Assembly: GCA_026874595.1 (NCBI GenBank)
Contig: CM049310.1
Coordinates: forward strand, 42,094,558-42,158,557
From: Sipunculus nudus
Taxonomy: Eukaryota > Annelida > Sipuncula > Golfingiida > Sipunculidae
DNA length: 64,000 bases
Direction: 5' to 3'
This document shows positions 1-12,361 of the stretch, piece after piece (position 1 is the stretch's first letter; each line of letters begins with the position of its first letter). The position numbers and the translations under genes were made by a program. A model generated the notes under the pieces. The model was not told the origin of the DNA and made no database searches. It was given only the letters and a program-made list of their open reading frames with translations.

Positions 1-331
1 TTTCATTGTTTTGTGGAGATGTATGTATTGATGCAAAGAAAAATTGGCTTAACATGGAACAGAGCGAAATCCTAGGTGTTTTGACGTAGACTTAATTATT
101 ATACATTCGTGCATCTCTTATCCTTTTGGTGGAAAGTATGGAGAAATGTTATTAAAAGACCCAAATGAAAGTTTGAGTACTAATGAACCCCGAAATGGAA
201 TGTTGTTGCACTGTGAAGATCATTTAGATAACGATCACATTCATGTATTCTTGGTTTCTACTCTGCGTTTGCCCCAAACAATACCACAAGGATGGTCAAA
301 GTGAATTTAGAACCAAATTCATCTGTTGACT
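1..331. other. no recognisable feature
   Basis: AT-rich sequence with no convincing exon, repeat or RNA gene. It should lie in the 5' flank or an intron of the ammonium transporter gene, whose first visible exon begins at 2115. Confidence 0.4.
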
Positions 332-1300
332 TTATATATACCTTTCAACAAAAGCAAGATAGGAGATGAGGATAGAAGAGTATTCTGCACAAATCGTAAT
401 CGTTAGACTTAGAAACTTCTTACTGAATATCCAGGAAGTTCCATGAAAAAAATCTTCTTGGAAACCTGAAATAAGGTCTCTGTTACCCATATTCTCTGAG
501 CTATGGGCTTTAAGTACCCTCTGGAATAATTGAAAATTATAAAAAAATGCGTCAATATCTGAATAACTAATGCATTGATCGCCATGATACTTTCCATGCA
601 TTTTGATCTTTGAGTTTTTCATCAGTTCCTGCAGACTGGTCATTGGAAAGACTGTGACCCCTATCCTCCGAGCTATGGGGCTCGTGAGTATACCCCCCCC
701 CCCCCCCAACCCAGAATTTTTAACAATTTGATACAAAAGTTCAGTATCTGAAAAACTAATTTATTGATTGTCATGATACCTTCATGCATATTGATCGTGG
801 AGTGTTTCATCAATTCTTACCGCCTGGTGTCAACACCTGTATTTTTTTCTAATTCCTACGCATTTTTATTTCTCTATTTCGAGACCTTCAAATGAAGTGG
901 TCTGGCTGCGAATAGGGCACAGACAGTTATCGTTAGACCTAACATTTTTATCTTTACATCAAGAGAGGTCCTTGGTGAATGTCCCATGAAACCTGAACTT
1001 AGGTCATGGTGACCTATATTTCGCGAAATCATGATTTTTAAACAGTCAGATAGGGCACAAATTGTATCCATTGTGCCTAGAATCCTCAAACATGACTTTC
1101 AGGGAGGTCCATAAATAATCTCCTTGGAAACCTGAGATAATGTCACAGTGACCTATTTCTGCAACCTGTGTGAATGAACGTGTTATAACACTCTATTAAT
1201 CAGATGGGCACAAATGGTAGTAGTTGGATGTAGAATAAAATTACTGTAACCTATATCTAAGGTCTGATGGCAAATTGCATGATTTTGAGCACTCTGGGAG
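332..1300 (-). repeat. degenerate dispersed repeat, several tandem units
   Basis: Read on the minus strand, this stretch repeats phrases such as 'atagctcagaGGATAtgggt' followed by 'gagacctTATTTCAGGTTTC'. The same phrases recur on the plus strand at 18.5-19.26 kb. Units near 360-620, 640-800, 880-1100 and 1110-1300 have diverged from one another. A poly-C run sits at about 691-707. The short open frames here are by-products of the repeat and show no domain. Confidence 0.6.
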
Positions 1301-2114
1301 TCATTTTACCCATTTTTTAAGGCTCCATGATTTAAGCTGAGTATCATGGCCCATGGGCCACTGGTTTAATTATTCTTAACATCTACAAGATTGTGTTATC
1401 ACTTTCATTATGGTCTTATATGAAATTCTACGTACACTCAGAAATGAACGCTGACAGCATAATAATGAATTTGTTCAACTCGGCTGCACTGACAACTCTC
1501 TGGAAATTAAAACTACGAAACCCTAGAACCAAACGTGTTAACATGTATATTTAAAGCTTATCCATGTGGATTTTAACGTACCAATACTACTCTCATATCA
1601 GATTGTTGATATGGTTTCCTGGGAACCACCTGGTGTCAATTCCCTACAAGTTTGATAATTCAGAAATCGTTTGATGCAGTAGTTTTAGCCTACGTTTGCT
1701 TCAAGACGTTCACCCTAAGTAGCTGGATACTTCACAAGTCATTCTTTGAAAAATATACGAATAGGCACTCTACCATTCCTTCTTTTAAATTGTATTAAAT
1801 TCTTTTAAACAACTTCAGTGGTACAGTGATTTTCCATCAACCCATTTACCCTTAAGGCAAAGAAAACACGTTTTTTCCCAATGCATTCTCTGTTTTATGT
1901 TCTTTTCTCTCCTCGATACTTTTACCTAAGGACATTCCGATTAAAATGTGCAATTAGTAAACTACTAGTATTCTTTCTCATAAGGAATGCAAGGACGCGT
2001 AAACTGAATAATGTTATTGTTTGTGCTATAGCAACAACAGCCAAGAACTATGTAGAGGATTCCTACACAACATAAACTGAGATTTTAGTGTTTATTTGCT
2101 GATTTTGTTTCCAG
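1301..2114. other. anonymous flank or intron upstream of Amt exon
   Basis: No exon matching the N-terminal half of an ammonium transporter was found here, so the earlier exons must lie left of the window. The last bases form a usable acceptor (pyrimidine-rich, then CAG ending at 2114). Confidence 0.4.
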
Positions 2115-5100
2115 TCTGGTGCATAATCGTATCGTTAAGTCAGGCACCAAGTACGACGTGTCTACCATGGTCAACGGCGTGCTGGGCTCACTGGTTTCAG
2201 TTACAGGTAAAAACGCGTGTGTGTGTCAGGGTGTTTGTGTGCTATTAGAGATGTTTGTTTGAAATCTATCGATTAGCACATATATGTTTAGAAATGTATG
2301 TGCAACTGTGTATGAATAGTACCACGTCAGCTACTGTGTGCATATCCATATACATTTCTTTGCAGCTGAAACAAACATGTTTTAACTATACACATTGTTC
2401 TTATCATCTTTGGACATTCATTTTTGAGTACTGTGCCATTAAATATAATTTTATAGCCAAGAAACTTTTAGAAACCATCGATCTTGTGAAAGTAATTGAA
2501 TCCTGTCTATGATTGTTTTACTTTTTATTCTATACTAAGTTTGCCTGTTATGTATCTGTGGTTCCTTTTTTTGTTTCCCGTCACTAGAATCTTAGCCATA
2601 AAGGAGAAATCTGCCAATTATATCAGCTGTAAATAGGATTGAGAGACAGAGACATGTTTAAGATTTCCAAATATCGAGTGCCATGCAAACTTGTTTTCTT
2701 GTCCCTGTAAATACATAAAATTACTACTTAAGGCCATAAAAAAGGTATAGTTCTCAGGCACTTTTTTCAGAAGTCAGTGCGGGTGGCCGATTTTTTTAAC
2801 CTTTTTTGTAGTTTCAATAAAAATGTCATATGATCACGAAAAAGCATGATAATAACAGATTTTTTTTTTGCTAACAGGTAAAAGCACTACATAACAAAGG
2901 AAATCTTATCAAAATTGTATTATGTTATCTTCTTGAAAGATGAAAATCAATAAATAACTTTTTTATTCGGGGCATTAACATCGATGCGGGAAGTGCCTGA
3001 GAACCTTACCTTTTATTTATTTATTATTTTTTTTTGTCTGATTAATGGTTCTTAATGTCATTATTGTTTATTTAAGACTTCAAGTAAAGGAGGGTGAAAC
3101 ATAAAAAAAGAATGTTATCTTTAACAGTCTTAATCCGAATTTGAAGACAACTTTATCTAAAAATATACTATTTCTAATTTGCAGCTATATGCACACTAGC
3201 AAAGCCTTGGGAGGCGGTAGTAATAGGCGTGGTCGGGGCCATCGTATCTAGTTTGTCAGAACTGTTGTTATTCAAGGCCAAGGTCGATGACCCTGTCGGA
3301 GTAGTTCCGGTTCACGCCGTGTGTGGCATGTGGGGGCTTATCAGCGTTGGTGAGTACTTTCGAACATTCATTTTACTCAACTGCTGGACTTCTTGGTTTA
3401 AGTTTTTATTCTTATGAAACAATTGTCCCGGTTTATGTTGTGAGACACCAGTTGCAGTTTGATAAATTTAAGTTAATCAAATATAAATATTTTAAGCAGG
3501 TTCGCCACAGCGCCATAATTTTCTGAGACATCGTGCGCGGCGACATTCTGTATCCCCTTCGTTACAATTCGTATCATGTCGCAGGATAGGAAGTTCCCTA
3601 AAACAACAAGACTTTCTGCCGCCGTCTAACAAAAAGAAGCCGTACATAAGTGTTTCCTTGTCTTTGGTCACTTAACCTCCGCTGCCGGAACCCTCAGTTG
3701 TCTGCGACATGTAAAAAAATGTTTGAACATGTCTTAACCGGCTTCGGTGGCTCAGGCATAGAGCACGGGACTCACATCTGGGACATCGTAAGTTCTAATG
3801 TCAGCTGAGAGTTTTCACGGTCGACACCCACCCAGGTTGAGCGCTTGGTAGGCTTAATGCAGAGGCCGTGCCCAACGGCCCGGTATCACTCAGAAACGAG
3901 CGCGCTTTTCGGCGGTTCCTCGGTAGTGTGACACTGCAATGGGGACGATCACACATGGCCCGCAAGTCCATAGATTTCATATGATTTTTTACAATATCAT
4001 GCGCGAAATCGCTGATTATCGTTTGTTATTGCTCGCATAAGACTTCTTTATTACATTAATCAAATGCGATAACATTAGATCACACTAACTCAGCCCCCCC
4101 CCCCCTTCCGCATAAATTTCTTTTATTCAAAATGGTATATATATATGTATATATTAACATAAGACAATAATAATAATATGTTTGAGCGTAATGAAATGAT
4201 TATACACCATTGTCATCTGCTGATCTTGATCCCTTCTTCCGATGACAGCGCCACCTTTATCATAGTTATATTCATTTGAAAACATAACAAAATTTATAAT
4301 AGATAGATAAATATATAAATATATATAATGTAAATAAAATAACTCTTGTTTCTATTGGATATGAACAAGTAATTTTTTCATACTTCTTTGTCCTTCAGGT
4401 CTTTTTATAGAAGAACACCAGTCTTCTTTTCCAGGGGAAGCAGGACTATTTAAAAATGGTCATTTCTACTTACTTGGCGTCCAGGTCCTGACTATCGTCA
4501 CTATAACCGTGTGGACGATCATCTGTAGTTATTTATGTCTGAAGGTAAGTATTCAGCGGGCTACAAGATCGCTGAATAAAATGTTCACCCTGGTTTATGT
4601 ATTCTTTATCACTTTTTCATAATAAAAAAAAACCATATCTGATCCGCGAAATAAATATGTCGCATAAGTGGAGGGTTGTGGAATAAATTAATTCATTATT
4701 ATAACAAATACATAGTACATAGCAATGCATAACAATATATAATAATATATGATAAATAAAACCTAGTTAAATTTTTAGGAAAAATCTATATGTCAACAAC
4801 AGTAGAGATTAATGTGTGGACAACCTAAAGTATAGTTGAAGTACTTTTTATTTACAATGATATTATTTCGCAATGGTTTTAACTTCCGCGGTAATGTGGA
4901 ATATTTTAAACATACTTAAAGACATTTCATTTGAACCGTCAACGCCAGGTGGCATCAGCATACAAATGTATGTTGAAAAATATATCTACTTCAATAATAA
5001 CTTTTCATCTCACGTCAGCTCATTGACGTAACATTGGGGCTCCGCCTAGCGGCAGAAGAGGAACTGTTAGGGGCAGATATTGTAGAACATGGCGTCTCGC

Positions 5101-6672
5101 ACAGTTCCTATTCCAGTGCACACGTGATGCGGGCAGCAGCCACGGTGGACGAATTCGTGTCAAACGGCGTCCAAGAGAACGGCTGTATTGAGTTCCAAAC
5201 GAATCTTAAACGGATCTTCTCAGAATTTACACATTCATGTTTAAGGTAATGTATATTTTATTCATTTTTTCTACATAACAATATTTGATTTTTCAGTAAT
5301 TATAATGTAGAATTATCAAGATGGACTATTGCTGAGCTGCATACATTCATTCCATAAACCCTAATTATATTTTCTTCAAATCAGTTTATATCCAGTGAAT
5401 CATTAACACTTTATCTTTTAGCAAACAGGCCAATAATTACTTAATAAATACTTATTATGCTGAAAATACTAAGGTGAAGGCTATTTACGTTTAGGCCACA
5501 TGGTGGTGCTAGCCGTTCCCTCTCGTCAGCTTGAAAAAATAATGACATAAACTTCCTTCTTCTAAGAATTTGTACTTTTGTCAATAATATAAGGTCAGGA
5601 AACAGGGAGAGATATGCAGCTCTTTTACTGATAATTCCACTAACAAAATGAACCAAGATTTAGACAATGCTGACCCGTACTTAATAGTTTTAAAGAGATT
5701 ATAAAAAAAAAAATAAAAGTCTAACAATATCGATTCGCAGAAAACCACAGCTAGCCAAACCTTTGATGCAGGGTAGACAAGATTGACAATCTGTATGCAA
5801 GGGCCTAGGAAGGGGGAGGTGGCAGAGGGGGCGCTCGAAGTTTGTCCAAGCTATGTCAGCGCCCCCCACCCCCCCCCCCCCCCCCACCCCCATAAAAAAA
5901 ATCACCCTCTCCCTCTCTGGGTACATGCAGCTCTACGCAAACACATAGCAATCCCACTCCTGTAGCCAGCTTGTGCTTGCGTAAGCATGACAAAATAACC
6001 AAAGAATATAAATATGACATAAAAAAGGACTTTGATCCATTCATTATCTTGTGGAATAAGTTTTTTTACCTCTGCTAGTTCAGATTGTGTTATACTTACT
6101 TAGTGCTATGTAAATAAAACATAAAAATGTGATTAAACGGTTGCTTTGAATTGTAAAAATTCATGCTGATAAGTTCGCTGCGAGCCCCTGTCCGCCAAAC
6201 ATTTTCTACATTCGCCCAGCCAGCCTAATGTCAAAATCAGTGCTACGCCCGTGGAATGTGTATAAATAGGACCATGTGACGTACAGTAGCATGAGCAAAA
6301 ATGACGAGGAGGTTATTCTCCAGCTAATTAAAAAAGGGAAAAAATACATAACTATAACACGAGCATGGATAGATCGTGTAAATGTTGTAAAAGAAAAGAG
6401 CTCTAATTTGGATAGATTTATTCCTATGACCCTAAGGTAAATACATGCCAACCTAGGCTATGCATCAAGTAAACGACCTTTTTTGGCGCTTTTTAATAGT
6501 TCTCTACCAGACGTAATTGGATTAATCAATATTAATTGCTCCACTGTTTTGTTTCAGGAACGACATGGTGTTGACTTTGAAACACACAGATGAACCTCAC
6601 GTGCTCATTTTGGAAATGAAATACCAGGCAAGGACTGAATCAATAGACAGTGGCTTAGAGGCGTATATGTAA
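2115..6672 (+). CDS. amt: ammonium transporter, Amt family (3' five exons, 5' truncated by window)
   Basis: Membrane channel of the Amt/Mep/Rh superfamily, which moves ammonium or ammonia across the plasma membrane. Exons: 2115-2206, 3185-3349, 4399-4544, 5019-5245, 6558-6672. All have GT-AG introns with matching phases, giving 247 residues and a stop at 6670-6672. Family signatures: VNGVLGSLVSVT then ICTLAKPWEAVVIGVVGAIV (exons 1-2), FKAKVDDPVGVVPVHAVCGM (exon 2, with the His-containing pore helix), GLF...GLFKNG..YLLGVQ (exon 3) and GLRLAAEEELLGADIVEHGV (exon 4), the conserved cytosolic turn after the last transmembrane helix. The remaining C-terminal tail is hydrophilic. Exon 4 could end at an in-frame TAA (5247-5249) that overlaps its donor site; splicing to 6558 adds 37 residues plus the junction Arg. 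The N-terminal transmembrane helices lie outside the window. Confidence 0.93.
3727..3975 (+). repeat. tRNA-derived SINE-like element in Amt intron
   Basis: The element starts with a GC-rich tRNA-like head. 'cggtggctcaggcatagagc' resembles an A box, and about 35 bases later 'cgtaagttctaatgtc' resembles a B box (GGTTCGANTCC type). A GC-rich body of about 170 bp follows. Base composition is far from the AT-rich intron around it. The 3' end is not sharply defined. A decayed tRNA pseudogene is the alternative. Confidence 0.45.
4097..4108. repeat. poly-C run
   Basis: A homopolymer of about 12 C in the third visible Amt intron. It is one of some twenty similar runs in the window. Confidence 0.9.
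5860..5892. repeat. C-rich homopolymer tract
   Basis: Long C runs with single A interruptions, in the last Amt intron. The open frames on both strands here are poly-Pro or poly-Gly artefacts. Confidence 0.85.
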
Positions 6673-6979
6673 ACCACGTGACTCTTGCACGGTCACGTGA
6701 TGGCTACGGCAAATGAATATGCTGTATCAGGGAATGCCAGGATAAAGGGTATATTTCGTGTCAAATTTACTTAAACTCACACAAACGGTGATCAAATTTG
6801 ACCATAAGTTTAACCCTTTAACCCTCATTAAACTCTGCAGTAATCAGTGCCATATCCTTGAATTAAATTGATAAAATTCAATAAAATGAACCTGAGATGT
6901 TTGAGGATGCACCAAACAGTCATTTCTTTATGAAATTCCATAAAATTTTCAGTGTCAGTTGAATATATCATGTTATTTA

Positions 6980-8240
6980 CAGGGACTGATTGTTCACCTC
7001 CATACACCTTGTCAGACCTGTTAATTAACCTGTAAAGGTAAAACCAGGTAAATAAAACAAAAACTCCAGTGTAAATTAATTGAATAAAATTAATAAATGT
7101 TTGAACTGTAAATGTTATATGCTTGTAAAGACATGAAATATGAATTTGAGTAATATTTTCTTATACAGCAACAATGATTAAAGCATTAATAAATACACCA
7201 GCAAGGTATTGTCAAGGTAAAATGTTCACTGTAGTAAACTTAATGACCAAATACAAGTACATTATTTATTCAAGAAGCCTGAAGGCATTTATATCATTGT
7301 ACAGAAATGTAAGTTGACTACAGTTTTATCACCTATTAATATATTGTGCTCTAATGTACTGTAATACTGTTGATAGTATGGATTGTATTCAATCCAGGTA
7401 AGTTGCCCAGGTAAGTACAGGTGCTTTCACATGTTATGGAATAAATCTTTCAGTGAGTGAGTGATGTAGCCAACCTACTAAAAAACAAAAAATCATATGA
7501 CCCATCTAAGGACATCTTCACATTTATACATTTACTGATTATGACAAAGGTTAATACACTAATGCAGTTAAAACTGCACTTGATATAACAACCAGGTAAT
7601 GTTTAGGTGATCATCATTACAGGTGTATGAACCATATTAAATTTTCAAAGCCAATCAGAAATATATATTTGTGAAAAATTCCAAGAAAATATTCCTTGTT
7701 ACTAGCTGACAATCTTAACAATGATGCAACATCTAGTTTCAAAAGACACAAACTTGTCACTTATGACTACAGGTATAGGTCAGGTAACATACAGGTAAGC
7801 TCAGGTGTGCATAAGAAAATCTGCAAAGTATCTCTGTGCAGCGGTATTTTCTGTTCAGGATTGTTCAGTTTGTTTTTACATGCGAATGACAAAAACATAT
7901 GTTCCCTTGACTTATTACACCAGATTAATAGCACAGTTAGATACAGGTGTGCTCAGGTGGGCATTATGAAAATTGCATGGTGTCTCTGTGAAGTAACTAA
8001 CTTTATTCACTGTAGGTCTGAAAATGACTGTTCAAATGACAGTGCAGAATAATACATACAAGACTAACATTCCAATACATGCAAGGACCACTTATTATAT
8101 CTTTAAACAGCAGAGGTAAATACAAGTTAACTAAGGTGCATTATTAAGTCTCCAGTATAGTGGCACACTTTACTCAGGTGTGCACTATTAAATCTCCAAA
8201 AGTCTATCCATGTAGCAGCACACTTTACTCAGGTGAACAT
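6980..8240 (+). promoter_or_regulatory. cluster of CAGGTA/CAGGTG hexamers inside piggyBac
   Basis: Fourteen CAGGTR hexamers lie on the plus strand between about 7043 and 8236, where fewer than one is expected by chance. Examples are at 7395, 7408, 7418, 7592, 7620, 7769, 7780, 7790, 7801, 7943 and 7953. No coding region overlaps them. They could be protein-binding sites (Snail/ZEB-like E2 boxes) or the remains of a decayed minisatellite. Confidence 0.4.
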
Positions 8241-9147
8241 AATCAACATCCACCAACCTGATTCACATATGAGACTTAAAATTCAAAGACCCTGGCCACT
8301 TAAAAGTAAAGTACCCTTTGTAGTATCATCCAAATGCACTGGGATCTTTCCTCTGACACTAAATGTGATAGGGTGTCCTATCAAAACTGAACAAGTTAAC
8401 ATGTGCAGTTACACGTAATGGAAGGTGCACCATAAATATGAACATTACACAGCACATTTCACTGCATTAACATTCAGTTATTACATGTAAATTCTTTAGC
8501 GAGACTAAAGAACAAAATGTGCATTCAAAAAATTTCATTAAATCCACAAAATCAGCATGTATAATTGGTGTTGGAATGTCAAATGCCAATGAAAAACAGT
8601 TTCTTAGTCCAAGACAAAATCCTGGAGTATGATCTCTTAAATAACATGGTTGTTGTACCCAATTCTGTTACAGCATGACCTACCATCTTTACATCATTGC
8701 TGACAACAATTACTTACCAGTCCAGGGATTACCAAATGCAGAACAGCATAACTAGACAGATTCTCTCAGACCTATGATGATTCCATCAAAAGTTGCATCA
8801 GTATTTAGATGTTGCATAAAAATTCAATTAAAGTTTATCTTGGGATGATTTTCTATAAATCATAAAACATGATTTCTTTACAATTTCACACAAAATGTGG
8901 TTTCAAGCACTAACTGTAGGTAATGTTGTGTATTCTTACACAATGCACTTCAAAACATTCATTATATATATACATATATGGTCTTCAGTAGGTTTTCAAT
9001 GAAGTGAGCATCTTCAAATATTTCTTTACTTGATGATAATAATGAGTCTTTTCGAGATTTTATATATGTGATTGATTTCATGACATTAAAATATGTATTT
9101 AGAATACCAGAGTTCATGTAAGCAGGACATGTAAAAAACACAATGAC

Positions 9148-11001
9148 CTATATCATATGCTCATGGTGAAACTCAGTGTAGCAACCAGTCTTGCACAGAG
9201 TAACCAAGCAGATTGAGCACTGGTATGATGATTCGATGCCACGCCCAGCGGGTGTTTTCCGTTTCTTGACAGAACATTGTACACACACCTTCTTCCGGGA
9301 TGCCATCTTGATAAGTTTGTGTGTGCCAATATTTACTTCTGCAACACACACTTGTGCAACGGTTGTCTTACGCTTACGTCCAGCTCGTTGTTTGCTGCTG
9401 AACCCAGCAATCAAACCTTTGGCAACCTGCAACCTGAAGGCCAGATGACTCATCTTGGCTGAGCATTCCACATCTTCTTCTAATGGGCCTGGTAGTGTCT
9501 CCTTATATAAAATAAAAGAGTTCACAACACACAAATCTACCAGGAACCACAGAAGGTACTTCCACCACTTCTTCGATTCCCTGCCAACTGTATAGTAAGA
9601 TCTCATTTGTCCAGAGAGATCTACCCCTCCCATATACTTATTGTAGTTCACAATGGCACGTGGTTTTGACAGTATAGCAGGCTGACCTCCGGGAAAACTG
9701 TGCCGCTCTATCTGGACATCACCGGGATCTTGACAGGTGCTGAGAACAGGCACTTTCCTTTTGTCATACCACACGATAGCGAGCATATTCCCCTTCTGCA
9801 TCACTATGCTCTCCCCTCTGACTTTCGGGTCGGCATTCTTAATTTCATCTGGCAGTCCCTTGCGGTTCATCCTCATGGTTGAACAGGCATATGTCCCCTG
9901 TTGTTCCAGATGCTGGAGAAGTGCAACAGAACTGAAAAAACTGTCAAAGTAAACATGATGAAACTTGTTCTGAAATGGTTGTGTTAATGAATCAACAACT
10001 CTGTGCCCCAAAGAAACACCTGTTCTGTCATTATCTGCCACTTTCCCAGTATAGATCTGCAGACTGAGGATATATCCATTGGCAGCATCTGCCAACTCCC
10101 AAACTTTGATACCCCATTTAGTGGGTTTGCCTGGCATATACTAACGGAATCTCAAACGTCCTTTGAATGCCACCATGGCTTCATCAACAGACAACTCTCT
10201 CCCTGGTTCATAGAACTTCTTGAAATTCTTATTAGCCATGTCAAAGAATGGTCTGATCTTAGCAATGGCGTCATGGCCAGGCTCACTTCTGGAAGGGTTG
10301 TCACTGTCATTATAAATATGGAGATATTGGGAAAGTTTTTCATATCTCGTCTTGGACATGACATTTGAAACGCCCTCTACTCTAAGATAATTATCCTCGC
10401 TCCAATAACACCAGTAGGCTGGAAGCTGGTGTATTCCCATCATAACCTGAATGCCGAAATACGCCTTTACCTCTTCAGGAGAGGTTTGGTACCAGCGCGC
10501 ATCTCGCCCCTCCCTCGCCTGTCTAGCTTCGGCGTACCTGTTGGTTTCATTCGCAATGTCAATAAAAAAGTCTTTTTCCAAGAGCAAATGAAAGTAATCC
10601 GAGGGGCTTTGGTCAAATTCTAATTCATGGACTGGGCCAGAAGAAGACGTAAATTGATGCAAATTCACATTATGTAAAGTATGGCTCCAACCATCTGAAG
10701 TTATATCAGACGAACTGTCAACTGACGTACCTGCAGTGGCTTCAGGTGGGTCCGCGCGCGCACCTGTCACAGCGGTATAACTGTCGTCCAAGTCCCAAGT
10801 AAAGTCCGAAAGATCAGATGTATGGACAGAACTAACATCAATATCTGATTCAGAACCATTCAGTCCATCCGTATGATACACTTCTCTAGTCCTGTTGAGA
10901 TATTCTTCCCAAGTTTCAGACTCTGAATCGTCCGCTGCATTGTTGTTGTCGGCTGACAGCGACATGCTGGAACTATCACATGACCAAACAAAATTATGCA
11001 T
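9148..11001 (-). pseudogene. piggyBac transposase with one in-frame nonsense codon
   Basis: A cut-and-paste transposase of the piggyBac (DDE, Transposase IS4-like) family, 617 codons in one uninterrupted frame except for a TAG at 10141-10143 (codon 287). The break falls just after FKGRLRFR and before YMPGKPTKWGIKVW, one of the best conserved family blocks. Candidate catalytic aspartates are D273 (ELSVDEAMVAF), D353 (VYFDSFFSS) and D461 (KYMGGVDLSGQM), matching the three Asp of the family. The N-terminus is acidic and Ser-rich. The C-terminus is a Cys-rich domain (CVQC ... CSIC ... CKTGC ... HHEH) like the zinc-binding end that recognises the element's ends. A CAG-to-TAG change would explain the stop. 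Either half alone lacks part of the catalytic triad, so this copy should be inactive unless the stop is an assembly error or is read through. Confidence 0.93.
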
Positions 11002-11492
11002 CTAGGGCTCTCTTGGGTCATGGGTCAAAGAGCACCGCGGCTCAACCAGTGACGTAGTACACGAACGCTGCTCCTTATCTGTGATGTGGCACACAGCCAC
11101 TGATGACTCTTTTATTTACCATGTGGAACATAAAAATTTAACTTGTGATCAACTTTACGGATTGAACTTGCGACCGCTCTCTCACATTGTCAGCTGGCCG
11201 TATCACGGTATAGTGAGACAAAGGCGCGACTTTCAATCGCCCGTACGATTTAACGCTATGGAGACAACAAAAACAGGGATTTTCGCTCAAATTCTGTGTC
11301 ACAGGTCAAGTAACGATGTACACGAAAACTACAAGGTGTCATTCAAATAGTCACCAAGACTCACGTAATTATTTTCTGTTTACATGTTATTATTTTCATA
11401 CTTTGTCAGACTGTATTTTACGGCCGGTTTCGGCCGTTATGAGGAAATGGGACTACGGCCGGTTTCGGCCGTTATGAGGGTTAAAGGGTTAA

Positions 11493-12283
11493 TTTTTTAT
11501 AATTGTATTATTATATGACCTGCCAGTTAGTATTTTGTTCCAGTATTTCACATACACACGAAAATACAGTACAAAAATATGTCTTGATGTTGAGCTGCAA
11601 AAATTCATACTGAACATGTACTCATTGTATTATTTAAATTTGAAGATTTTTCGAGAAAAAAACGCTTTTTCATAACGAAGGAATTAACACATGTAGACTT
11701 TATATGCAGGCTTGACACTTAGAACGCAAAATGTATAAGAATTACTGATATTATTGCGCAAATTTTATACTTTGGACCCATCAGTAGTAGTTGGTAAATG
11801 TAGTGTCTTAATTCATGTTTCTAACAAACATTAAATGGTGATATCACGAACTCAACTAAAACAGGATCACATGTCCGCAACAACAGGAACACGTGACTTT
11901 AACAGGTCTACGTGGATTTCACGTAGCAGGCCTGTGATGTTTGGTCTCTTGTGCACATATTGTTCACAGCTGTGAATAGCATATGTGAAGCGTAAAGCCA
12001 AAGAACTGTGCATTGGGCTTAAAGCTACAATGTTATTTCTCAGTTTTCTAAACAAGAGGTAATAAAATATTTCCAAAATATATTTACAAATAGAAAACTT
12101 ATGCCAACACAACCGCCTGTGTTTGTGTTGCAGATTTGGGAATTTGGTTGTGTTTAAGGAAACTTATGACAAGGAAAATGTAGACGGGTATCCATGTCAC
12201 GTGGTTGGATATCGAAACACACAGAGTACTCTCGGTATATAGCATGTAACCTTATATAAACCAATCTTTATATCTGCAGTCAA
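11493..12283. other. anonymous, with a possible minus-strand terminal exon
   Basis: Mostly AT-rich intergenic DNA. On the minus strand, 12059 to 11867 follows a plausible acceptor (cctcttgtttag) and reads openly to a TGA. The peptide includes HSCEQYVHKRPNITGLLREI and VDLLKSRVPVVADM. No partner exon with matching phase was found upstream and the peptide is not recognised, so it is only a candidate. Confidence 0.25.

Positions 12284-12359
<76 letters not shown>
12284..12359. repeat. (TA)n microsatellite
   Basis: About 76 bp of TA with one TG interruption near 12303. Confidence 0.98.

Positions 12360-12361
<2 letters not shown>

Larger units (their letters stand above)
6810..11492 (-). mobile_element. 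full-length piggyBac transposon
   Basis: A DNA transposon of about 4.7 kb bounded by TTAA target duplications at 6810-6813 and 11489-11492. The terminal inverted repeats are CCCTTTAACCCTCAT at 6814-6828 and its exact reverse complement at 11474-11488. The right end also holds two direct copies of a palindromic subterminal block (core CGGCCGGTTTCGGCCG) at about 11422 and 11454. The transposase is on the minus strand (9148-11001). About 2.3 kb of non-coding sequence lies between the left end and the transposase stop. It inserted 137 bp after the Amt stop codon, probably into that gene's 3' UTR or just beyond. Perfect ends and TSD suggest a fairly recent insertion. Confidence 0.95.

Noticed and set aside
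5699-6044. Open frames with poly-Gly or poly-Pro
   Set aside because: Created by the C-rich homopolymer in the Amt intron.
7696-8052. 118-codon plus-strand open frame inside the piggyBac arm
   Set aside because: No domain, opposite in strand to the transposase, and it runs through the CAGGTR-rich region.
9191-10623. Plus-strand open frames over the piggyBac transposase
   Set aside because: Shadows of the minus-strand coding frame.
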